64,000 nt of DNA, from positions 130,159,596 to 130,223,595 of the forward strand of contig CM066045.1 in assembly GCA_033557465.1 (NCBI GenBank), read 5' to 3'. Below, piece after piece: positions 1 through 11,141 of the stretch. A program made the position numbers and the translations under genes. Source of the DNA: Ichthyophis bannanicus (taxonomy: Eukaryota; Chordata; Amphibia; Gymnophiona; Ichthyophiidae). Below the pieces are notes generated by a model that saw only the letters and a program-made list of their open reading frames with translations, did no database searches and was not told the origin of the DNA. The stretch's first letter is position 1. Each line of letters starts with the position of its first letter.

Positions 1-288
1 TAATATCTATCTACAACTGCTGGCAAAATGTACAGTACATCTGAGCTGGGAGCTTTAACCTGGTTTTATGCAGATGGCAATACCTCTGGAAAAGGACGGA
101 GATGAGATGACAAAATGAATCTCATATATTATCTTAATTAAGGGGTGGTGTGGAGAGAATTGGTTGGTTGGCTTTAAACATCTAAAAAAAAAAAAAAAAC
201 CCTGAGATTCTGGGGGTCAGTGGTAGGGCAAATCCACACTTTAATATTTCTATTAGGTATGGCCAAAGCACTTGGGAAGTTAGGAGTG
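1..288. other. no gene seen; A-rich anonymous sequence
   Basis: There is no convincing ORF or known repeat terminus here. A run of about 17 A lies near position 183-200 and may be an old retroposon tail, but no body could be assigned to it. Confidence 0.4.
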
Positions 289-457
289 AAATGAAAAACT
301 TAAGGATGATTTTGGACACCACTCTTTCGATGAAGGCTCAGATAAATGATATGATTAGGTAGTTGTATTTTAAATTATAGATGATCTATAAATTACATTA
401 CCATATTTTGGCAAAGGATTTTAGATCTGTATTGCAGTCAGTACTGTGTGTCATTGA
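289..457 (+). mobile_element. L2-like LINE reverse transcriptase fragment
   Basis: In one plus frame the translation resembles the stretch after the YADD region of L2-like reverse transcriptases: a 'KNLRMILDTTLSMKAQI' segment matching the usual 'LGVILD..L....HI' pattern. The same pattern appears in the longer L2 copies at 47.7-49.5 kb and 51.8-52.2 kb. An internal stop breaks it, and the hAT MITE at 458 interrupts it. This is a short, old, non-functional fragment, and another CR1-superfamily LINE is possible. Confidence 0.45.
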
Positions 458-765
458 CAAGGCCGGCCCGTCCACTAGGTGAACTAGGCTGCCGCCGGCA
501 TGGGTGGTCAGCGGCAGCACACATGGGTGGCCGTGCTCTCCCCCTCCCAGCTGCTGCCAATTCCATTTGGGGGGGAGGCAGGCAGCAGCAGTATTTCCAA
601 AAGTGGTGGCAAAATGGAGATGGGATCAGCGGCAGCTGGGAGAGGATGGCAGCAGCAGCTGGGGGGGGGTGTATCAGCTGGAGGGGGGAGTGGCATCACT
701 AGTGTGGAGGGGTAGTGAGGTCTAGGTTTCTGTCTAGGGCGGTAGAAACCCTTAGGCCGGCCCTG
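458..765. mobile_element. hAT-type MITE (CAAGGCCGGCCC termini)
   Basis: The termini form an inverted repeat: CAAGGCCGGCCC on the left and GGCCGGCCCTG on the right. They are flanked by an 8-bp direct repeat with one mismatch (GTCATTGA at 450-457, GGCATTGA at 766-773). An 8-bp target duplication with CAG-type ends is characteristic of hAT transposons. The interior is GC-rich with CAGCAGC runs and has no transposase. Short ORFs inside are compositional and not genes. Confidence 0.8.
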
Positions 766-3580
766 GGCATTGATGAATGCAATACAATCTATGCTGGGCT
801 GCAAACCTTTCTATTAGAGCCTTGTAAAATTCAGCTCCCTCCCTCTCCCAAAAATACAAATATCTCTAAGGAAATAAAGTAGCATAGGATAGAAGAGAAC
901 TGGATACCTACTTTGGGCTTTGAAGCATTTCCCCAATAGACACAAACTGTGAGAGAGTCTTTAATAGTAGATTCCCTACTGAGGATGGCCAGCGCATAAT
1001 ACAGAAACAACCTGCAACTCGTGAGTCAATATGTCAGGGCTGTGTGCTCCTTGAAGTCACGCTCATGTCTGATACCAGTGCATTGGCAAACCATTTTACA
1101 AGAATGAGCAAGAAAGAGTAATAGCATCCTTCTCTCCTCGAACCTTGCTGGCAAGAGGACAGGGTGTCAGCAGGAGATGTTTTCAGAACCTTCACACTTA
1201 TCTCAATTTAGAATGAAAATACGAAAAAGTTGGAAGTGGTTCTTCATAGGGAGGGGGAGTAGATTCTTTTGTTTGCTGTGCAGTAACTGCGGGCAGAGAT
1301 GTTTGAAGGAAAAAGATTTAAAAGGGTGCTAACTGCTTTACAGCAAGGAAATAAAGGAAAAGGTTTGATTGGGTAAAGACAGTAATTGTCTAGGCCACAA
1401 ATCAGAGTCTGGCGTAATTGCTTATCCTGCTGTCCTGCGTTCAGAAAGGCTGTGTCATTCATGGCTCAGTCATTTTACAGAGTGTTTGCAGATACTGTTT
1501 TTCAAAGCAACTGGGCATTTCATATTTTTACATTTAGCAAGTTCCACCTGAAAAACCATTTCTTTCTCCATACCATGGTGAAAAATGTCCAAGAAAATTG
1601 CTCCAGAACATTGTAGGATGCACTCTGCCTGGTGTGTCACTTCCTCCACTGAGTACCAGCAGAGAGTGCTAATGACTGTATTTAATTGGTAAAATGATGA
1701 TTTAGGACTGTATGTTCTAAGGGGACAGAGGCCTGCCTTAAGGAGCTCCCACTAGTACTAGTCAAGTGCAAGATGTAACCATCATTTTAGGATTGTAAAC
1801 TGGACTGCCTTTGAGAGAAACTCACTATAAGTTATATTTTAGATAAGACGTGGGAAGAAGAATTTCACATGCCATTGTTACAGTGTGGAAAATTCTGACC
1901 GTAGTTTACAAGATGCTCTGCCAAATGTAGAGCCCCCTTGTAAAATAGATGCAGGACTGCATGGGTAGGTCTCTCCTTAAAGAAGTAGTGATTTTAAGAC
2001 GCTGCACAGGGAAAAAATGTTGAGAAACCCCTTGCATATACATGAAAACAGCCTTTTAAACTCTCTGCTTCTGCAGAATCTAGTCACAGCGCCCTTGGCA
2101 ACTGAAATCACATCTAGTGTAGACATTGCCCTTCCCCTGTACCCCATTCTGGAGCTTACCATGAATCATTGGTATTCAGTGGAAGCAGAAACAAATGTTC
2201 CCTTGCTTCTGCTCAACACATGGCCAAATCCAAAATGGTGCTAATGAACCCTAGTGGTAATCTTGAATTGGGCCACATGCTGAACTCCAATGGCCCCCCG
2301 GTAAACCCGGTGATGAGAGGTGTGGGATGGGTAGGATGCTGTAGGGGATCCTCTGCATTGTATTCTTTACTCTCCTGCCAAATGCTATGCATCCCAAATG
2401 ATGGAATGTAAAGACTGAATGAAAAGGACTTCTGCAATCAAAATGGCTTCCAGTGTGTAGACGATGGGGGCCTGATGTTCTAAGCATTTTCCCCATAGAC
2501 ACAAAATAACAAAAAATACAATGTATTATGTCCAGCCCTGTGTTTGTGGTGGTTTTTTTTTTTTTGTATATAGAGCATCGTCTACAGTAAGGCATAATTT
2601 GTAATTATTGCCCTGGCATTTCCCAATAACCTCTGTGATAGTCTTTGAAGAGCACAGCTGCTTGTAGAACACTATCAGTGACTAGCCAAACAACCTTTGG
2701 AAAGGTCACAGAGGAATGTGATAGTCATTGACAGACACAACAGGGCACAAAGATAATGTTAATACCTACCCTGTTCACTGGTTCCCTTGTAATACTGAGC
2801 ATTATGGGAGTGTTAATTAGGCTGGTTAGTATTGCCAAATGTAATTCGTAAATGAAAGAACCCACTTAGGCTCAGATAATATGCTGCCTCATATCCTAAT
2901 GTACGTATAGCACTTTGGATAAAAGCAGTATGCAAATGTGTGAATAATACATTTTATGATAATTGTGCTCTCCATTGCCGTAAAGATCATTCAGTAGGAT
3001 ATGCTTTGCAGTCAGTGAAAGGTCTTGATCCTGAATTCAAAGTATTATATATTAGAAGAGCAAGGGGATGATTCCATTTTCAAGGTGGCCGTGAAGGCAG
3101 CTGAGAACTCAGCTCTGTTCATAAGTGCACGATGCATTGGACTTGCTATCTCTTTCTGTCCTAGTCTGTCAAGGACATACAGGCTTTGAACTCCTAGATA
3201 AACGTGTGCTTTCATACATTCTGCCCCTCCTTTATCCCTCTGAGAGACGGCACAGCCCAAAGTAGTGTACATTAGCAAATTTTATAACCTGATACAATGG
3301 GAAAACTAATTTGTTGTGATCAATAGGTGTTCTCTGTTGCTCAATCATTACCCAAATAAAGGCTGGATTTCCTATTTTGTACCTTGGGCAGCTTTGGGAC
3401 AGATGGACAACTTCACATAAAGCATGAATATTGATATGTTTAGTTCCTTTTTCAGTTAGGAATTCTCTACACATTCAAGTGAAGAAAGCATGCAGAGCAT
3501 GGCTCATGGAATTCTTTCCAAACCCTATGTGCACGTTTTGTGTGTTGTCTTGGTGGGGTCTTTGATCTGGAGGGGAGAGG
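766..3580. other. gene-free stretch; anonymous sequence
   Basis: Only short ORFs without recognisable domains occur here. A 'TTTCCCC.ATAGACACAAA' motif occurs twice, near 927-948 and 2489-2508, suggesting fragments of one dispersed repeat. A poly-T run sits near 2550. I could assign no gene, RNA or complete element. Confidence 0.4.
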
Positions 3581-3588
3581 GTTAGGAG

Positions 3589-4213
3589 CAGGGCCAGCAC
3601 AAGGAGATGAGGTGCCCTAGATGAACATAGAAACATGTCAGCAGAAAAAGACCATGTGGACTATTTAGTCTGCCCTTCCATATCAAATACTGTACTATAG
3701 TCCCGCTTTTTCCTTTAGAGATTTTCTGTGTAAAGAAATATTTCCACATATTACTCCTGAGTCCTACCCTCTTTAACCCTCTTCCTATGCCCCCTCATTG
3801 CAGAGCATACTTTCAATTGAAAGAGGCTCTTATCTTGTGCATTTATGCCACGGAGGAATTTAAACATCTCAAAGGTACACATTGCATTTTTGCATCATAT
3901 CTCTTCTATCCTGCCTTTCCTAGCATATACATATTACCTCATCCCTTGTGCCCTCCCCCCGGGCTGACACCCCTCCCCCCCCCCATATTGCTTCCACCTC
4001 CATGCAACCAGGAAGTCAGCGTCAGACGTTGATGGGGGCAGAAGCAAACAGCTCCATGGCACTGAAGTTTAAAGGTAAGCATTGCAGGACCATTTCAGGC
4101 CATTGCCTTTGATGTAGGTCCCAATGAGGGATGGCAGTGGCAGCAATGGGTGCACCCAGAAGGCCAGTGGTCTAGGCAAATGCCTAGTTTACCTGATAGT
4201 AGCGACTGCCCTG
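3589..4213. mobile_element. hAT-type MITE with nested CR1 insertion
   Basis: The left end reads CAGGGCCAGCAC and the right end finishes in GCCCTG, related to the ends of the 458-765 element. Flanking octamers GTTAGGAG (3581-3588) and GTTAGGGG (4214-4221) match at 7 of 8 positions, as expected for a hAT target duplication. A CR1 3' end (3626-3875) is nested inside. A short C-rich run lies near 3955-3985. There is no transposase coding. Confidence 0.75.
3626..3875 (-). mobile_element. CR1 LINE 3' end (family B)
   Basis: On the minus strand this reads as the end of CR1 ORF2 ('TTTCAATTGAAAG' and 'AAATATTTC' blocks) followed by the 3' tail with TGGTCTTTTTCTG and GTTTCTATGTTC. The same tail ends the longer CR1 copies at 20.5-22.6 kb and 41.8-42.9 kb. 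It is 5'-truncated and non-coding, inserted in a hAT MITE. Confidence 0.8.
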
Positions 4214-4269
4214 GTTAGGGGCCATTTTAGCATAAACCCCTACAGTGCCATCAATCCTGCTCAATTGTG

Positions 4270-4452
4270 AATATTCAGTAGCTTGTCAAATGTGTTGTAA
4301 ATAGTTCTTACCCAGTTCTCACCCAAGTTATTTGCCCTGTTCATTGTAAACACAATGTATTCCTGTTACATTGTACTATTGTTTCTGTTCATTGTAAACT
4401 GCACTGATTATAATAGCGCGGTATATAAGAAATATAAATAAATAAATAAAAT
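4270..4452 (+). mobile_element. L2-like LINE 3' tail
   Basis: A GTAAACTGCACTGAT block precedes ATAGCGCGGTATATAAGAAA and a (TAAA)n tail. This is the same organisation as the reverse complement of the 47.45-kb L2 tail. It is a truncated 3' UTR only. Confidence 0.65.
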
Positions 4453-6730
4453 AAATTTTAATAGTGTGATAGCCAAAACTCCTGTTGGCTTGGAAGAAGA
4501 ATAAAATGAAGTAAGAGAATTTTGCAGTTTAACCACAGGATGCCAGAGTTATTAGTTGGCAGTGCACATAGCACCAGTTACTAGGTTTCACAGTAGAATT
4601 TACAACACAGAAAATGAAATACACATCTGAATCACTAAATGCCAGCCCATCAGGGATAGGGGTATGGCAGGAGTGAGCTGGTGAATTGTGATCAAAGAAT
4701 ACAGAGCACTCTTCTTGGAATTATTTCCCATTCCTGTTTGTGTATGTGCCTATGTGCTGGAAAAGGCAATTTGAAAGGAGCAGTACCCTAACTGATATTT
4801 GTGTATCAAAGTTTTTATGCTGCAGAAGCCAGAACTGCTTCTCCCATAGAAATCCAATAGGCCATTTGGGGGTTTTTTTGAGGGGGGGATGGGGATGGGG
4901 GGCTTATTTCTGTGGAACTCCTGGTCTGATCTAATCCATTCTTAAACTCTGTGTGTCTTTTCAACAGTTTTCCGCCCACACCAAATTTGGTCCCAGTCCT
5001 TACAATTTTGGAGTGCTGTTTTGTTGAAAAAACATTCTTAACCACTTATGTATAATTTCTTTCCAACATCCATTGGATTGGAAAGAACAAAAATGATTTC
5101 AACATAAGTAAGGAAATGGTATAGGTGAACTCTGAAATAGGTCAGCAAGCAAGCTGTAGAGGGAGACCTTCATAGGCGTTGGAAAGGGGTGAGCCACATG
5201 GGCCCTGGCCCCACCAAAAATTCACTGCCATGATCGCAGCAAAGACCCCTCCTATCTGCCTGTGGGGGATCAGATCCCCACGGGCAGAAGAGGAGAGGAA
5301 AGCTGGTGATCGCAGCCTCATGCAAGTTGGCTTGTTTAGGGGCAGAGCTAGGGCATAGCTAAGGCAGAGCTTGGGGTAGAGTTAGAGCTCCCCCAAAGAA
5401 AAGGATGTTCTGCTGCTTCTGGAGACCTTTGTATTGGACTTGAGTAGCACATTTATGACAAACCTTTGGGAGCTACATTCCCTTCATCAAGTCCAAACAA
5501 ATTAAGCTGGTTAATGTTGCATTGCAATGGCGGTATAGTTAGTGTAGGGGTTAGGGACAAAGAAAGGGTGATGTGTTAGCAGAGTGGAGAGAAAAGCAAG
5601 AGAGAAATAACACTTAATAAAAACACATCGCTTCTTCCTCCACCCTCACCCAATTCCCATCTGCGGCACTGTTAACCTTTGACAACAGTCACCGTTTTTG
5701 TAAGTGACAAATCATGAGATGTTTGTGAATTTTATTTGATGACTTGTTCATATGTCGGTCTTGCATTTTTCATAAAGTGATTGTGATGGTGATAACTGAT
5801 ATCAGGACGATAACTATGATTTTTATTAAGTGATAATTTCTTGCCAATGTTATTGTTTTATTGATGGGCCATTATGTCTGTGAGCATGTTTCTAATGTGA
5901 ATTATGTCCTTTTGCAAAGATAGTGATTCACTTTGAATGAATTTCAAAAGGATGGAATAGGAATGTTTCAAATAAATAACGTGGCCTGTGATTTTTTTTG
6001 ATGTAGTCAGGCGACATCATGTGCATTTGACCTAACCACTTTTTGTGTTGAAGGGAATTTAGATCTAAAAAGCTTGTCAGAAATTTAATGAGGTTAGTTG
6101 AAATAAGAAATCTCTCAGATCATTACTTGAGCGCACACTTAATCCTTCGCTCATTGAGTAGTAGGAAAGATCCTCCATCTCTAAAAGATGACTATTTTTA
6201 GTCAAAACAACATTAACACATCTCCTACCTGACCAGCTTAATCCATATTCTATGATTCTCTGCTTATGTTTTTTTTAATATAATATGTGGCCTTCTTAGA
6301 ATGCAACACAAATAGTGAATTTCTACCCAGGTGTATGTTGTAATCAGAGTTTTTCTTTCAGAGTGTTGTCAGATATCACTTTCCATGCTTGATGAGAGCT
6401 AAACACCAAGCGTCAATCGAACAAGGCACACCAGTATAATTATTCATGCTAAACTATGCAATGGGAATGTCAACGTTAATTACCTCTATGGTACTTGCAA
6501 TGTTTTGGAACTTTAACATCGTGCTAATATTGTGCTCATTAGTATTATGTAGATCAGATTATTGTCATTGTTTGACATTTGCTAGCCTTTGGTGATGTAA
6601 ATATTAGCACAATTGATTAATACCAAGTAGCGACTCAAAGTTTGACTTGCAATACATCACATTTTGTAGACTGTGCATTTTTTCCTTTTTTTGGTTATTT
6701 TTTAACTGAAGAAATCATGCATTTGGAGTG
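4453..6730. other. gene-free stretch
   Basis: There is no supported gene. The interval is AT-rich with short ORFs only. A PLE-like motif at 5428-5505 is listed separately. The rest is unassigned unique or very old repeat sequence. Confidence 0.4.
5428..5505 (-). mobile_element. possible PLE 3' end with hammerhead-like core
   Basis: On the minus strand the sequence contains CTTGATGAAGGGA, a short spacer, CTCCC, AAAGG and then TTTGTCA. The order (TGATGA, hairpin, AAA, GTC) imitates the hammerhead core that PLEs carry in their terminal repeats. The canonical CUGAUGA and GAAA are both altered, so it would be inactive. This could also be chance or a SINE derived from such an element. Confidence 0.3.
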
Positions 6731-6734
6731 CAGA

Positions 6735-6746
6735 CAGGGCTGGCCC
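6735..6746. mobile_element. lone hAT-like terminal motif
   Basis: CAGGGCTGGCCC resembles the hAT termini at 458 and 3589. No matching right end or 8-bp duplication was found downstream, so the element containing the following minisatellite remains undefined. Confidence 0.35.
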
Positions 6747-6944
6747 TACACATGTGCAGGCATGTCTTGTGCAAGAGAAAGGAAGCCCTGTTTCACTTTT
6801 AGAGACTCTGTGATCCCGGCGGCTGCAACAGCACAGCCGTGGGAACGAAGGACATCGCTCCCGCGGCTGCGCAATGAGTGCAGGCTGTGTCAGGGAGGAG
6901 GGGGAGACAAGATGACTGGGTGGGTTTGATGCTGGGAGTGCCAA

Positions 6945-7790
6945 CTGGCACGTGAAAACTGCTTTTGGGGGGCTGGCTGGCTGGCACTTGAAGAAAACTG
7001 CTCTTCGGGAGGGAGGGACTGGCTGGCAGGCAACAGAGGAGGACTGCTGGGGAGATAGGGCTGGAAATGGGCTGATGCTGGGGGAGGGGGAGACTGGGAC
7101 TGGAAAGAAGATGATTCTGGGAGGGTCTGGGACTGGAGGAGGACTGATGCTGGGGGGGAGGGGTCTGGCACTGGAAGAGGATTGCAGGGGAGCTAGTACC
7201 TGAAATGAGCTGATGCTGGTGGGTGGGGGAATGGGAGGACTGGGACTGGAAGGGAAATGATGCTGGGAGGGACTGGGATTGGAGGAGGACCGATGCTGGG
7301 GGGCTGGAACTAGAAGGGGGATGATGCTGGGAGGGACAGGGACTGGAAAGGAGCTGATGCTGGAAGAGATAGGGACTAGCTGATGCTAGGAGGGGCTGGG
7401 ACTAGGAGGGAATTCATGCTGGGAAAGACAGGGACTGGAAGGGAGCATGTTGGAGGGGCTGGAACTAGAAGGGAGACAAAGCTAGGAGAGTCTGGAAGGG
7501 AGTTGATGCTGGGAGGGTGGGAGGGACTGGGACTGGAAGGGAGCTGATGCTGGGGGGGATGGGAAAGAAGTGATGCTGGGGCTGGAAGGGCTAAAAGGGG
7601 GCAGATGCTGGGGTCGGGGAGAGAAAGAAGCAGTATCTGGGGGAATGAGGATGGAGAGGGGGACAAATATTTTGCATGATAGGGAAGAAACAAGTTCATA
7701 CAGAGGAAAGGTTAGAAGGAGGAGCATCAGAATAGATGCTGGGGTAAAAAGGAGGAATGGCAGAGTCAATGAAAATCAATGAAGCATGTA
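6945..7790 (+). repeat. degenerate G-rich minisatellite
   Basis: Imperfect units containing GATGCTGGGAGGG, GGGACTGG and AAGGGAG recur more than a dozen times, spaced irregularly at a few tens of bases. The array is strongly purine-rich on the plus strand. Long proline/serine-rich ORFs on the minus strand are a side effect of this composition. Similar units recur at 8.5-8.8 kb and 22.98-23.2 kb. Confidence 0.85.
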
Positions 7791-7937
7791 AGAGGCAGGA
7801 GGGTAGGTACTGGGTATATAGAGATGAGGAGAGCAGTGACTAGGACTTAAGTGGAGACTTTAATATTTGGTGGAAGAAAGGAAGACAAACTCTTAAGACT
7901 GACTGGGTACTGGAAGAATAAGTTGCAGCATCATGCA

Positions 7938-8116
7938 GCACCATCCCCAGTTTCATCTTTCTATCTCTGAGTCAGCATGCAGCAGCCAGTACTGCCCCTA
8001 GCATTCATTTCCAGTGTGTGAAGCCATTGAACTGTGCACTGGAAGTGAATGCTACAGGCAGCACTGGCTGCTGCATGCTGACTCAGAGAAAGAAAGATGA
8101 AGATAGGAATGGTGCC
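7938..8116. repeat. long imperfect hairpin (about 79-bp arms)
   Basis: The left arm 7938-8016 is nearly the reverse complement of the right arm 8037-8116, with a loop of about 20 nt. Both arms hold CAGCATGCAGCAGCCAGT or its complement and a TCATCTTTCT block. It lies directly downstream of the minisatellite and could be the palindromic core of a foldback element. No target duplication was identified. Confidence 0.8.
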
Positions 8117-8163
8117 ATGCGATCTGTCACCGATTTGGAGAAGAAAGATGATGCCAGAGATTG

Positions 8164-8443
8164 TATTTATTTAGACAGTTTTGTATACCACCTTATCCTT
8201 CAATCAAAGTGGTCACAACACAATTGGGGGATACTTTAACACGAGGGGATATGAGACACATATACTAATACTTACAGGGAACATGGGCAGTGGAGGGTTA
8301 AGGGGCTTGCCCAAGACCACAAGGAGCACCTGTGGGACTAGAAACCCCAGTCCTTCCGGCCCAAAGTTGCTGTCCTCTAGTGGGATTTGAACCCTGACCT
8401 TCTGGCCTGAAGTACCTTGCCCCAACCACTAGGCCACTTCTCC
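8164..8443 (-). mobile_element. CORE-SINE, L2-tailed
   Basis: Read on the minus strand, this has a tRNA-like head (GGCCTAGTGGTTGGGGCAAG, then a B-box-like GGTTCAAATCCCAC), a CORE segment resembling CTTGGGCAAGCC.CTTAACCC, and a 3' tail with CTTTGATTGAAGGATAAGG and AAATAAAT. The same element appears in plus orientation at 51549-51840. It is a non-coding, pol III-type retroposon. Confidence 0.8.
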
Positions 8444-8499
8444 ACTCAGGGCTAGGACTGGATGGTGCCACATAGTATTTTTGCCATGGTGGGGAGGAG

Positions 8500-8826
8500 G
8501 GACGGAGAAATAGAGAGAGAAGATATGCTGGATTTGGGGGGGAGGGGCTTAGGACAAAAGAGAGGGAGATTTTGGGTTATGAGAGAGGAGGGATATATTG
8601 GGATGGGGAGAACAAGGAGAGAGAAGATGCTGGGCTGGGGGAGGAGATAGGAGAGATGACAGAATACTGGAGGAGGAGAGGATGGAAAGCTATTGGTCTA
8701 TGGATTGGGGGAAGGGGAAAAAAGGGGTGGAGAGAAAGAGGGAGATGTAGGACTTTGGGGGTAAAGGGGAAGGGTGAGGGGATTGGAGGATACTGAATTT
8801 GGGTAGTGAGAGAGAGAGAGAGGGAA
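8500..8826 (+). repeat. purine-rich low-complexity tract
   Basis: This is a G/A-rich tract with GATGCTGGG units like those of the 6.9-7.8 kb array, ending in a (GA)n run at about 8808-8822. Proline/serine ORFs on the opposite strand are compositional. Confidence 0.65.
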
Positions 8827-9075
8827 GATGGTGGACATGGTAAGAACATAAGATATGCCATACTGGGTCAGACCAAGGTCCATCAAGCCCAGTATCCTGT
8901 TTCCAACAGTGGCCAATCTAGGTCACAAGTACCTAGCAGTTTTCCCAAAAGACACAGGTTCCATAATGCTTGTATTGGGGCAAGCAGTGGATATTCTGGG
9001 TCCACTTTAATAATAGTTTATGTACCTTTCCTCTAGGAACTTGTCCAAACCTTCTTTAAACCCGGCTACACTAAC

Positions 9076-9760
9076 CAGAGCCGGCCGGTCCATTGTGCAA
9101 GAATGCTGTTCACACAGGGCCCCGCCTGTGTCCTGTGAGCGAGAGGATTTTTCCTTCACTATAAGTGGAAGATAACAGGACATTTCCAACTTAAGCTAAG
9201 TGGAAAGGATATATTGTCGGTTGGGACTATTGAGTTTTAACAGATTAGACAGCTAAGTAGTGCTGCCGGTTCTGTTTCTTTTTTGACCTTCGGGTCAATT
9301 CTAAATTGATTAAAAAGGAGGGCTCACTTCGAGAGCGGGAAAGTTCCTGTTCACGGTGAGTGATCCGACAAAAAAAAAAAGGTAACCCTGGTATAGGCTT
9401 TGAAGTTCATAATAGGTGTTTTAGTTCCAATAACTATGGGCTGTTATTACAAATCAAAGTAAAGTAAAGTTTTGGATAGTTAGGATTGATTTTTGGGGGT
9501 GTATTTTCTAGTACTTAATGGGTTCTAAATAGGCAGAGTTTGTAGTACTTCCTAATGTGCCTGGCGGTTGGCACTGGAGTATAGTAATGTAGAAATCTGG
9601 TAGTCTTTCTTTATCCAGACACTCATTAAGAGGCATGTTTACTAAACGTTAGTGCATGTTAACATTATGCAAATATGTATGCAAATGAGGCCACTTATGC
9701 AAATGAGGCCCCGTACCGAGTCTCCGCACATGGCCCCGCACCCCCTTTGGGCCACCCCTG
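9076..9760. mobile_element. non-autonomous hAT element (685 bp)
   Basis: A perfect 8-bp duplication, ACACTAAC (9068-9075 and 9761-9768), flanks CAGAGCCGGCC on the left and GGGCCACCCCTG on the right. It interrupts a CR1 ORF2. The right part contains two ATGCAAATGAGGCC copies and a CTCCGCACATGGCCC block shared with 14.6-14.7 kb. Part of the interior is similar to 11.85-12.18 kb. No transposase is visible. Confidence 0.85.
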
Positions 9761-9768
9761 ACACTAAC

Positions 9769-10203
9769 AGCTTTTACTACATCCTCCGGTAGCAAATTCC
9801 AGAGTTTGATTACACGTTGAATGAAAAAATATTTTCTCTTATTAGTCTTAAATAGGTTACCCTGCAGCTTCATTACATGCCCTCTAGTCTTTCTGTATTC
9901 TGATAGCGTAAACAATCGATCTACGCTTACCCGTTCCACTCCATTCATTAATTTATAAACCTCTGTCATATTTTCCCTCAGCCATCTCTTTTCAAGGTTG
10001 AAGAGCCCTAACCTTTTTAGCCTCTCTTCATAGGAGTATCCTTCCATCCCCTTTACTATTTTGGTGGCTCTTCTCTGTACCTTTTCTAATTCCGCTATAT
10101 CCTTTTTAAGATACGGCGACCAGAATTGCGCACAATATTCAAGGTATGGTCGCACCATGGAATGATACAAAGGCATTATAATATTCTTTGTTTTATTCTC
10201 CAT
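9769..10203 (-). pseudogene. CR1 ORF2p reverse transcriptase C-terminal remnant
   Basis: The translated piece contains '[19 protein letters not shown]', '[15 protein letters not shown]' and '[13 protein letters not shown]'. These are the post-catalytic thumb and C-terminal blocks of CR1-family ORF2. Endonuclease and catalytic reverse transcriptase motifs are absent because the copy is 5'-truncated. The reading frame is interrupted at its downstream end by the hAT insertion. It is a dead fragment of a protein that would carry out target-primed reverse transcription. Confidence 0.8.
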
Positions 10204-10390
10204 GTGTAACTATTTGAAAGAGGCCATGGGAAGTTGGCAAGGAAAGGAGTGAGAGGAGGATGGTGATTACAGAGCGTGGATATGTGGTAATGGTGAGTGA
10301 AAGACAGAAGGGAATAAGAGACTAGTGAAAGAGTGAGATGGGAAAGGAGGTAACTGGGGCGATGGGCTGGGCTGGGCTGGGGGTTAAAGG

Positions 10391-10445
10391 AGTAGATTTA
10401 TTTATCCAGATTTGTATACCACTTTTTCCTTCAATCAAAGTGGTG
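10391..10445 (-). mobile_element. CORE-SINE 3' tail fragment
   Basis: ATTTGTATACCACTTTTTCC followed by TTCAATCAAAGTGGT matches the plus-strand appearance of the minus-oriented SINE tail at 8164-8210. Only the tail is present. Confidence 0.5.
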
Positions 10446-10741
10446 AGTAGATGGAAGTAGATGGAAAGTTGATGTCAAAAGTCAAGAGGATTGAGGATAG
10501 AGGGGTGACATTTGAGTAGATGAAAAAGGACTAAAGAAAGAAAAGGAAGAGAGAGCAAAATGAGAAAGATCAATTTGTTAGAGGGAGAATGGAAAAAAAA
10601 CTAGAAGAGAAGAAAGGACAAATGATCAGCAGAAGACACAAAGACAGCAGAAGAGAGAGACTGGGGCAATTATGGCTGAAAAATAAAATGCCCAAACAAC
10701 AAAAGGTAGAAGAAAACTATTTTATTATGAATTTATAAAAA

Positions 10742-11100
10742 GACTAGGGGACATGCAATGAAGCTACAGGGTAACCTATTTAAGACTAATAAGAGAAACT
10801 ATTTCTTCACTCAATGTGTAACCAAACTCTGGAATGTGTTACCGGAGGATGTAGTAAAGGCTGTTAGTGTAGCTGGGTTTAAAAAAAGATTTGTACAAGT
10901 TCCTGCAGGAAAGGTCCATAAACCATTAGTAAAAGGGACCCAGGATATCAGTCCTTGACCCAATACAAGCATTGAGGAACCTGTGTCTTTTGGGGAGACT
11001 ACTAGGTACTTTTGACCTAGATTGGACACAGTTGGATACAGGATACTGGGCTTGATGGACCTTGGTCTGACCCAGTATGGCATATCTTATGTTCTTATGA
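10742..11100 (+). mobile_element. CR1 LINE 3' end (family A)
   Basis: The end of ORF2 is visible as '[19 protein letters not shown]' and '[18 protein letters not shown]', followed by the 3' end GGGCTTGATGGACC, TTGGTCTGACCCAGTATGGC and CTTATGTTCTTATGA. It is in the opposite orientation to the nearby copy at 8.8-10.2 kb. The copy is truncated and non-functional. Confidence 0.85.
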
Positions 11101-11141
11101 TTATTAACTGGAATATGTCAGCTCTGGGAAATGTGCATCGC

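Larger units (their letters stand above)
8841..10205 (-). mobile_element. CR1 LINE 3' portion (family A), split by a hAT element
   Basis: On the minus strand the CR1 ORF2 C-terminus (9769-10205) continues after the hAT insertion (9076-9760) into the 3' end at 8841-9075. The 3' end reads TGGACCTTGGTCTGACCCAG and finishes in CTTATGTTCTTA. Removing the insertion and one copy of its ACACTAAC duplication restores the usual CR1 order. The element is 5'-truncated. Confidence 0.85.

Noticed and set aside
4740..5045. Short ORFs around a G-run at 4870-4905
   Set aside because: No domain, overlapping frames on both strands, and no conserved neighbours.
6890..7769. Several overlapping Pro/Ser-rich minus-strand ORFs
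   Set aside because: They mirror the G-rich tandem array on the other strand, appear in more than one frame, and have no domain.
6945..7790. CRISPR-like array
   Set aside because: Units are degenerate, spacers are not unique sequences of equal length, no cas genes occur, and the setting is eukaryotic.
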